Shown here: positions 57,621 through 64,000 of the stretch, piece after piece
How positions within the stretch are numbered: the first letter of the stretch is position 1
Layout of the letters: each line of letters begins with the position of its first letter
Source: CAVYHX01 sp963768415
GTDB taxonomy: Bacteria; Pseudomonadota; Gammaproteobacteria; UBA9214
DNA length: 64,000 nt
Direction: 5' to 3'
Assembly: GCA_963768415.1 (NCBI GenBank)
Contig: CAVYHX010000007.1
Coordinates: 1 to 64,000, forward strand
Notes under the pieces: model-generated
What the model saw: the letters and a program-made list of their open reading frames with translations, nothing else
What the model was told of the DNA's origin: nothing
Database searches by the model: none
Program-made: the position numbers and the translations under genes

Positions 57621-57680
57621 CGCGGAAGGGGGCTCTGCCCCCCGCGCGAAATGCGCGTCCCCCGAGGTATTTTTGAAAGA
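57621..57680. repeat. Rhodobacterales-type intergenic hairpin element
   Basis: GGGGGC TCT GCCCCC (57628-57642) is followed by CGCGC GAAAT GCGCG (57643-57657) and CCCCCGAGGTATTTTTG. The latter string recurs between genes of Rhodobacteraceae, so it supports the change of host at about 53 kb. It lies between the 3' end of the OsmC fusion gene and the start of deoC. Confidence 0.7.
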
Positions 57681-57696
57681 ATGAAGCAGTCTTGCT

Positions 57697-58920
57697 TCAG
57701 GCTTCAGTCAACACGGTTTCTACCGAGGCTCCGCGTTCCAGAGTGCGGTGAACCGGACATTTGTCGGCGATCTCCAACAAACGTTGGCGCTGGTCGCTGT
57801 CTAACTTGCCCTCAAGCCGGATCACGCGGCGGAAGTCCGTCGATCTTGGTGTCTTCGCCCGTGCCCGCGTCTTGTCCGTGGACTTTGTCATGGGTGATAT
57901 CGACCGACACATGCGTCAGTGGCCATCCTTTGCGGCGGGCATACATCCGAATTGTCATCGAGGTGCAGGCACCAAGGCCCGCCGCCAAAAATCCGTACGG
58001 TGTCATGCCTTTGTTGGTGCCGCCGTAGGCTTCGGGTTCATCTGCCAGTGTGTGGTGTTTTGGACCTGCATTTACGTCCTGCAGAAAGCCCGTTTCGTCG
58101 GCCTCGGCGACCCGTACAATGCCTTCGGGCGCGCCGGGAGGCGGGGCAGGCTGCTTCAGATCGAGGTACCGCGCGCTCCATGCGGCGATCACTTCGGCGG
58201 CGTATTCGGCATCGGCTGCGCGCGTCACAAGGTGATCTGCGTCGTCCAGTGTGACGAAGCTTTTGGGGTGACGCGCGGCCATGAAGATGTTTGTGGCGTT
58301 CTCGATCGCCGACGGTTTCGTCGCGCGGCGCGTGCATGACCAACAAGTGCCTTGCCGAGTTTTTCGATCGACGGCGTGAGGGCCGCGCCTGCGACATCGT
58401 CGATGAAGTCTTTGCCAATGGTGAAGGGGCGGCCCGCCAGACGAAACCTGGGCTTTGCCTTCCGCTGTGATCGTATCAAGCGCGTCGCCGAAATTATGGG
58501 TAACGTGGCCGGGATCGAAACGGGGCGCCGATGGTCGTGACAGCTTTGATCGACGGAATGTCGGCGGCGGCTTTCAGTACGGCCGCACCGCCAAGCGAGT
58601 GACCGATCAGCAGCGTCGGGGCCATGCCGCGTTCGGCCAGGGCCTCGGCTGCGCGCACCAGATCTTGGGCGTTGGATGTGAATGTCGTGTTGGCAAATTC
58701 GCCTTCGGAGTGTCCAAGTCCGGTGAAGTCAAACCGCAGAACGGCGATCCCCATCGAGGCCAACCGCGATGAGATACGTCGCGCCGCAGTGATGTCCTTG
58801 CCGCAGGTAAAGCAATGCGCAAACAGCGCCGTCGCAAGATGCGGGCCATCCGGCAGATCCAGCCGCGCGGCCAAGCGCGTCGCCTGCGTGGCCCTCGAAT
58901 GTGAAGCGTTCCATGCTCAT
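57697..58920 (-). CDS. Alpha/beta hydrolase-OsmC fusion protein, frameshifts
   Basis: About 407 aa. The N-terminal half is an alpha/beta hydrolase: FAHCFTCGKDITAARRISSR, VLRFDFTGLGHSEGEFANT, LLIGHSLGGAAVLKAA (nucleophile GHSLGG) and the late His block DDADHLV. The C-terminal half is an OsmC-type peroxide-reductase domain: TPYGFLAAGLGACTSMTIRM (Cys) and KCPVHRTLERGASVETVLTE (second Cys). Shifts lie near 58820, 58515-58330 and 57835. This bifunctional architecture is known. OsmC domains reduce organic hydroperoxides with thiols. Confidence 0.85.
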
Positions 58921-59228
58921 CGGACAGTCTCCGTTCGTGTCAGGGCTGCGAAACTGTGCGTCTATGCCCCCCAAATCAAGGCCTGTGACAGGGCTGTCAC
59001 GGCACCGTGACGCGTGTGTCAAAGGACTGGTTCAGGCCTTGCCGAACACCCCGTTGTGTTCGATCACAGTTCACTACAGTGAGACGAACTGCGTGAGATG
59101 GGCCTTTCCCCTTTGCCATCAAGCGCCTACCAAGAGGTATCGCGCGACAATGCAAAGCGCGAGACGTTGAGCGCCCGCCGGGCAGGGCGCAAAGCGGTAC
59201 AGTGTGTGTCCGGGGTGGACCGTGTTGG
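58921..59228. other. Divergent promoter region
   Basis: 308 bases between the divergent hydrolase-OsmC and ClC genes. It contains several short direct and inverted motifs (GTGACGCGTGTGTC, TGTGACAGGGCTGTCACGGC) that could be regulatory, but none is a clear match to a known operator. No gene is seen. Confidence 0.4.
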
Positions 59229-60919
59229 ATGGACGCCCCTCCGAAGTCGATCATCGCCAAGCAACTGCAAGCCATTGTAAGCGCTTGCACGTCAGGCTGG
59301 CACGTCCTGCGCACGCGTGGCCCAAGCGGCATTCAGTTTTGGTTCATTGCGTTGCTGATCGGCATTGCGGCAGGCTTTGCGGCCGTCGTGTTTCGCACCG
59401 GCATCACTTTTTTGCAGCAAACGCTATATGGCACGGACGACGTTCGCCTTATCCATTCCTTCGCAGAAACCTTGCCGTGGTATGTGATCCTGGCAATTCC
59501 GATTTTGGGAGGCCTCGACGGTTGGCCTGATCCTCAACCGCTTCACATTTGACGGAAAAGTGCGTTCGGTGGCAGAAGTGATCGAAGGAGCTGCGACTAA
59601 GGATGGCGGGTTGAGACGAAAGAGGGTCTCGCCTCGGCGGCGGCATCCTTGATCACATTGGGGACAGGCGGGTCGACGGGGCGCGAGGGTCCGGTCGTGC
59701 ATTTGGCGGCGGTGATTTCGACCTGGGTGTCGAACAGGTTGGCCGCCGATGGGATTACTGGGCGCGATCTTCTGGGCTGCGCGGTTGCGGCCGCCGTGTC
59801 CGCCTCGTTCAATGCGCCCATCGCTGGAGCGCTTTTCGCGCTTGAAGTCGTCTTGCGCCACTTCGCGGTCCACGCATTCGCACCGATCGTGATTGCGTCG
59901 GTGGCGGGCACAGTGATCAACCGCTTGGCCTTCGGAGACATCACTGAATTCTCGCTGGGCGAAGCAAGCGTTCTGGCCTTTTATGTCGAACTTCCGGCCT
60001 TCCTGATCCTTGGGCTTTTGTCGGGCGGCGTTGCGGTTCTGATGATGCGCGCAATCTTCTGGGCCGATGACTTTGGCAGCTATTTTCAACGCCGGGTCGG
60101 ACTGCCGCGCGTTTTGCGCCCGGCCGTCGCTGGGGCGCTTCTTGGGTGGCTTGGCGATCTTTTACCCGCATATCATTGGGGTTGGATACGAGACAACTTC
60201 AGCGGCTTTAACCGGCTCATTGATGCTGCACGAAGTGGTCGTTTTCTGTGTGCTGAAGGTTGTTGCCGTCGCCATCACCATGGCCGGCCGCATGGGCGGA
60301 GGCGTGTTTTCACCCTCGCTCATGGTTGGGGCTTTGCTTGGGTTGGCGTTTGGACTTGTGGCGACGGCCATTGCGCCGAACATTTCCGGTTCGGAAACGC
60401 TCTACGCGCTGGCGGGCATGGGCGCGGTTGCGGCAGCCGTTTTGGGCGCGCCCATTTCAACGACGCTTATTGTGTTCGAGCTGACGGGAGACTGGCAAAC
60501 GGGTCTGGCGGTGATGGTGGCGGTTTCGATGTCGACGGCTTTGGCGTCACGCCTTGTGGACCGTTCATTCTTCTTATCGCAACTGGAGCGACGCAATATT
60601 CACCTTGCCGCCGGGCCGCAGGCCTATCTTCTGTCTATGTTCCGGGTGGCCAACGTTATGCGCACGCCTGACAACCCCCGCGCGGCCCCGGACGAAATGC
60701 TTTGGGAGGCCATCGAAGGCGGTCACACAATTGATCGCAACGAGACGCTTGGAAACAGCGATGCCGATCTTCGAGGCGACCAATCGTCAGTTCTTAGCGG
60801 TTGTGACGCTTGGCGAGGAAGGCGAGGCCCCGCAGATCGACGGGGCCCTTTTCCAGGTCGACGCTCTACGGGCCTATAACCGCGCGCTGGCCGCAACCGC
60901 CGCCGAAGAACACAGCTAA
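59229..60919 (+). CDS. ClC-family chloride channel/transporter, frameshifts
   Basis: About 563 aa. ClC signatures: GTGGSTGREGPVVHLAA (GREGP motif), SASFNAPIAGALFALEVVLR, GGGVFSPSLMVGALLG (GxFxP) and AALGAP-type LGAPISTTLIVFELTGDW. The C-terminus is a partial CBS-like domain (RVANVMRTPDN; NRQFLAVVTL). Shifts lie near 59515-59520, 60150-60165 and 60735-60760. ATG 59229 starts MDAPPKSIIAKQLQAIVSAC. ClC proteins exchange chloride for protons or conduct chloride. The protein has about 11 to 12 membrane segments. Confidence 0.88.
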
Positions 60920-60926
60920 ATCTGCG

Positions 60927-61272
60927 TCAGACCTGTTCGACGGCGATCAGATCGCCGCCATAAAAAGCCAGATGACCCTCAATGTCCGAAACGCTGTCCT
61001 TCGGGGTCTCATAGCTCCAGGCGGCATCGCGAATGGTCGTGCTTTTGGTTACGATGGAATAGTAGCTGGCGTCGCCCTTGTGTGGGCAATGCGATGCTCG
61101 TTCGGAGGCATCGAGGAACGCCATCGCAATGTCATCGCGCGGAAAATAGATCACCGGTTCGCTGGAACCCTCTGTCAGTTCAAGCGCGTTGTGGCTTTCT
61201 GCTAAGAACGGCTCCGCCCGCACGAACAACCCAAGTGCCATCCGCTTTACGAATGTTAATATGGTCGGCCAT
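60927..61272 (-). CDS. DUF427 domain protein, one frameshift
   Basis: About 114 aa. It starts MADHINIRKADGTWVVRAGG and continues, after a one-base shift near 61210, with LAESHNALELTEGS, EPVIYFPRDDIAMAFLDASE and CPHKGDASYYSI, ending YGGDLIAVEQV. The PRDDI...CPHKG pair is the DUF427 signature. These small beta proteins have no established function. The gene runs convergent to the ClC gene with a gap of 8 bases. Confidence 0.85.
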
Positions 61273-61333
61273 GTGTGGGCTCCTTTGTGGTGCCGCCGCG
61301 CAGTTGCGAGACGCTTATGCCTGTTTCAGGTCA

Positions 61334-63142
61334 TCAGATAGGGCGCGTTGCCGTGTTCAGCCAATCTCGTGCACTATCCGAAAGCCGCGAGATCAGTTTT
61401 TCGCGCACATCGTGGTGGTATCCGTTTAACCAGTTACGCTCGGACTTGGACAGCATTTCAGGTTCTATCAGGCGCAGATCAATCGGCGTAAGGTCAGCGT
61501 TTCGAAATCAAGTTGGTCGCGCGCGTCGCCCATTTCGGCGGCCTCACGGACAACGATCAGGTTTTCAATGCGAATACCAAACGCACCTTCGCGGTAGTAT
61601 CCGGGCTCGTTTGACAGGATCATTCCGGGTTCCAAGGGGGACTTCGGACATCCGAGAAATGCGCTGCGGACCCTCGTGCACACTAAGGAAAACCCCGACG
61701 CCGTGGCCGGTTCCATGATCATAATCAAGGCCCGCACGCCAAAGCGGAGCCCGCGCCAGTGCATCCAGATCGCGCCCGGCAAGCCGCGCGGGAAAGCGCG
61801 CACATGAGATCGCGATCATGCCCTGAAGCACGCGCGTGAAGCAGGCGCGGTGCTCATCTGTCGGCGCTTCCGACGACTATCGTGCGCGTGATATCGGTTG
61901 TCCCGTCGCTATATTGTCCACCGGAATCAACAAGATAGAGCTCACCGGGCAGGATGGCGCGGTTTGTGCCCTCGGTCACCCGGTAATGGCACATCGCGCG
62001 CGTTTGGCCCGGCACCCGAGATATGGTGTCGAAGGAAATATCGTGCAACGCATTGGTCGCCCGACGAAACCCCTCCAGGGATTTCGCGGCGTCAATTTCG
62101 GTCAACGCGCCGCTTGGGGCCTGTTCGTCAAACCACGACAGAAATTCGACCATCGCAGCGCCGTCGCGCAGATGCGCCCCGCGCGTGGCGGCGATCTCGG
62201 CGTCTGTCTTGCAGGCTTTTGGCAGTATGCAGGGATCTTCCGCCTCGACGATCTCAATACGCTTCCACGTCCGTCCAACACAGCCCGTACCGCTTCGGGC
62301 GCTGACGCCGGATCAAGCTGTATCGTACCCGATCAGCGTCTGAAGATAGGCGGCCAAACCGTCGTAGGGATGAAGCGAGACATCGCTGCCCAAATGCGCG
62401 ATAACGGCCTCGTCAGCCGTGGCGTTCGTGAAAAAGGCAACCTCGCCAGAGCTATGCAAGACCGCAAACCCCTGCGCCAGTGGATTGCGAGGAATGTCAC
62501 TGCCGCGAATATTCAGCAGCCAGCAAATCGAATCCGGCAAGCGTCAGAACGACCGCGTCGCTCCCTTGAGCCTTCAGATCAGCCGCGAGACGTTTGCGCT
62601 TATCAGCACTGCTTTCACCGGCGACTTCAACGGAATGGACCAAAAGTGGCGCTTTCGGCCGGCCCGGGCGATTGTCCCAAATCGCGTCGACAAGGTTTGG
62701 CGTCATAACAAGCGAAACACCGGCAGCTTTCCAATGCCGCGCGCAATCCACGCACCTCTGTTACCGTGTGCAACCACGGATCAATACCGACTTTATTGCG
62801 TTTTTTCAGAGTACTTGACCAGCCATGGCCCAAGCTTGATTTCGGGCCAGTGGACCGGTGTGAATTCGTCCGCGACCTGAGATTTGACCTGCACCCGATA
62901 GCGGCCGTCGATGAAAACGCCCGCCACGTCCTGCGTAATCGCTGCGAACCCCGCCGAACCGGTGAACCCCGTCAACCATGCCAGCCGCTCATCGCAAGGG
63001 GCGACGTATTCGCCCTGATGCGCATCGGCGCGCGGCACCACGAAACGCATCAACACCAGCCGCTGCCATCTGTGCGCGCAGCGCTTTCAAGCGCGGAGGG
63101 CCCTGATCGGGCGATGACGTTGCCTCGAATGACTGAAACATT
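61334..63142 (-). CDS. Xaa-Pro aminopeptidase (aminopeptidase P), many frameshifts
   Basis: About 602 aa, the length of the long Rhodobacterales aminopeptidase P. It begins MFQSFEATSSPDQGPPRLKA and continues FVVPRADAHQGEYVAPCDER, AWLTGFTGSAGFAAI. Metal-site motifs in the catalytic domain: VDSGGQYSDGTTDITRT (two Asp), DYDHGTGHGVGVFLSVHEGP (His), MILSNEPGYYREG (Glu) and FGIRIENLIVV (Glu). These cover the dinuclear-manganese ligands, so the enzyme is intact apart from reading frames. About seven shifts occur. The start ATG 63142 overlaps the cobT stop (TAATG). Confidence 0.87.
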
Positions 63143-64000
63143 AATAGTCCTTTTTTCGACGGCCTTCATCCGGGCACGCGAGCGAGGATTGCTGTCAAAC
63201 AGAGCAGCAAGCTGCTCGGTCATCGCGCCGGCAAGTTGCTCGACGTCGGTAATGGTCACCGCGCGCGCGTAATACCGCGTCACATCGTGGCCGATACCGA
63301 TCGCCAAAAGCTCGACGGCTTTGCGTTTTTCGATCATCGTCGATGACGTCGCGAAGATGCTTTTCGAGGAAGTTCGCCGGGTTCACGGAAAGCGTGGAAT
63401 CATCCACCGGCGCGCCGTCAGAAATCACCATCAGGATTTTGCGCGCTTCGCGCCGTCCCGCAATCGACGGAACGCCCATTCAAGCGCTTCGCCGTCGATG
63501 TTTTCCTTCAGCAGACCTTCTTTCATCATAAGACCAAGGTTCGTCCGTGACCGACGCCACGGTGCATCGGCGCTTTTGTAAACGATATGGCGCAGGTCGT
63601 TCAGACGACCGGGCAGTTGCGGCGGCCTTCTTGAAGCCATGCTTCGCGCGATTGCCCGCCTTTCCAGGCGCGCGTCGTAAAGCCCAGAATTTCGACCTTC
63701 ACGTTGCATCGCTCGAGCGTTCGCGCCATCACATCGGCGCAGATCGCAGCAATTGAAATCGGCCGCCCGCGCATCGAACCGGAATTGTCCAGCAACAGTG
63801 TGACGACCGTGTCGCGGAACTCCACGTCTGTTTCCTGCTTGTAGGCCAGCGGGATCGTCGGGTTCGCAATGATGCGAGCCAGGCGCGCCGCATCGAGAAT
63901 GCCTTCTTCAAGATCGAACTGCCAACTGCGGTTCTGCTGCGCCATAAGACGGCGCTGCAACTTGTTGGCCAAGACGGCTGACGGCCCCTTTCAAGCGGGT
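63142..64000 (-). CDS. cobT: Cobaltochelatase CobT C-terminal part, cut by the window edge
   Basis: Only the C-terminal 285 residues or so are inside the window; the gene continues past 64000. LLLDNSGSMRGRPISIAAIC is the VWA MIDAS motif, ALEWAFRRLRDGAKRA and ILMVISDGAPVDDSTLSVNP follow, and the end reads VTITDVEQLAGAMTEQLAAL. These fit CobT, the co-chaperone subunit of the CobNST complex that inserts cobalt into hydrogenobyrinate diamide in aerobic vitamin B12 synthesis. Shifts lie near 63605, 63475 and 63330. The stop at 63142 overlaps the start of the aminopeptidase gene. Confidence 0.87.

Noticed and set aside
1..64000. rRNA, tRNA and prophage genes
   Set aside because: Read for conserved tRNA loops, rRNA segments and phage structural motifs; none was recognised.

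Overview
The window is two pieces of DNA with different taxonomic signals. Positions 1 to about 53.0 kb read as a gammaproteobacterium: OxyR with cysteines at 199 and 208, divergent dps/oxyR, an FNR-type box before a hemerythrin gene, a moxR-bat operon, Anbu, TerC and intergenic REP-like palindromes. From about 53.3 kb to the end the genes and intergenic strings are those of a Rhodobacterales alphaproteobacterium: Hsp20, a double-domain aldehyde dehydrogenase, DUF1272, deoC, an alpha/beta-hydrolase-OsmC fusion, a ClC channel, DUF427, aminopeptidase P and cobT, plus the string CCCCCGAGGTATTTTTG. A chimeric contig join near 53.0-53.3 kb is the simplest explanation.

The sequence also carries many single-base frameshifts, mostly in homopolymers. 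They cluster at 0.2-13.3 kb, 26.7-44.3 kb and 54-64 kb, while 13.8-26.7 kb and 44.3-53.2 kb are almost clean. I read most of them as base-calling errors and join the frames. I call pseudogenes only where sequence is actually missing: a sulfotransferase cut by an IS91-type remnant, an SGNH-hydrolase tail and a P-type ATPase with an internal deletion.

Layout of the gammaproteobacterial part. (1) 0-6.5 kb: a surface-tailoring neighbourhood with a methyltransferase, a 2OG-Fe(II) oxygenase, a stand-alone YidC paralogue, a tiny DPGTGS membrane protein, a kinase-like/methyltransferase fusion and an AlkP-like membrane hydrolase. (2) 6.6-15.4 kb: mobile-element debris, then a probable glycolipid or envelope-lipid locus with a secreted protein, a lipid kinase and a nucleotidyltransferase-like protein coupled by start/stop overlaps, two paralogous hypothetical proteins flanking an ELM1-type glycosyltransferase, and an SGNH hydrolase. 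(3) 15.6-19.9 kb: stress genes (DUF2934, MDR reductase, Dps, OxyR, hemerythrin). (4) 19.9-25.8 kb: two clusters of related repeats flanking an alcohol dehydrogenase, TerC, an AI-2E/PerM exporter, a transglutaminase-like protein and Anbu. (5) 25.8-35.3 kb: a transglutaminase, two circularly permuted ATP-grasp enzymes, two alpha-E domains and a DUF2126 glutamine-synthetase-like amidoligase. With Anbu next door this forms a complete but biochemically undefined peptide-ligation/degradation system. (6) 35.6-45.3 kb: phosphoglucomutase and a moxR-DUF58-DUF4381-batA-batB/C-batD operon. (7) 45.6-53 kb: MscS channel, DUF2817 peptidase, a large FG-GAP repeat lipoprotein and a PilZ protein.

The best candidates for undescribed biology are the Anbu/ATP-grasp/alpha-E/DUF2126 locus, the lipid kinase/nucleotidyltransferase/ELM1 locus, and the YidC paralogue inside the surface-tailoring cluster. 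I saw no rRNA or tRNA genes, no CRISPR array and no phage genes.
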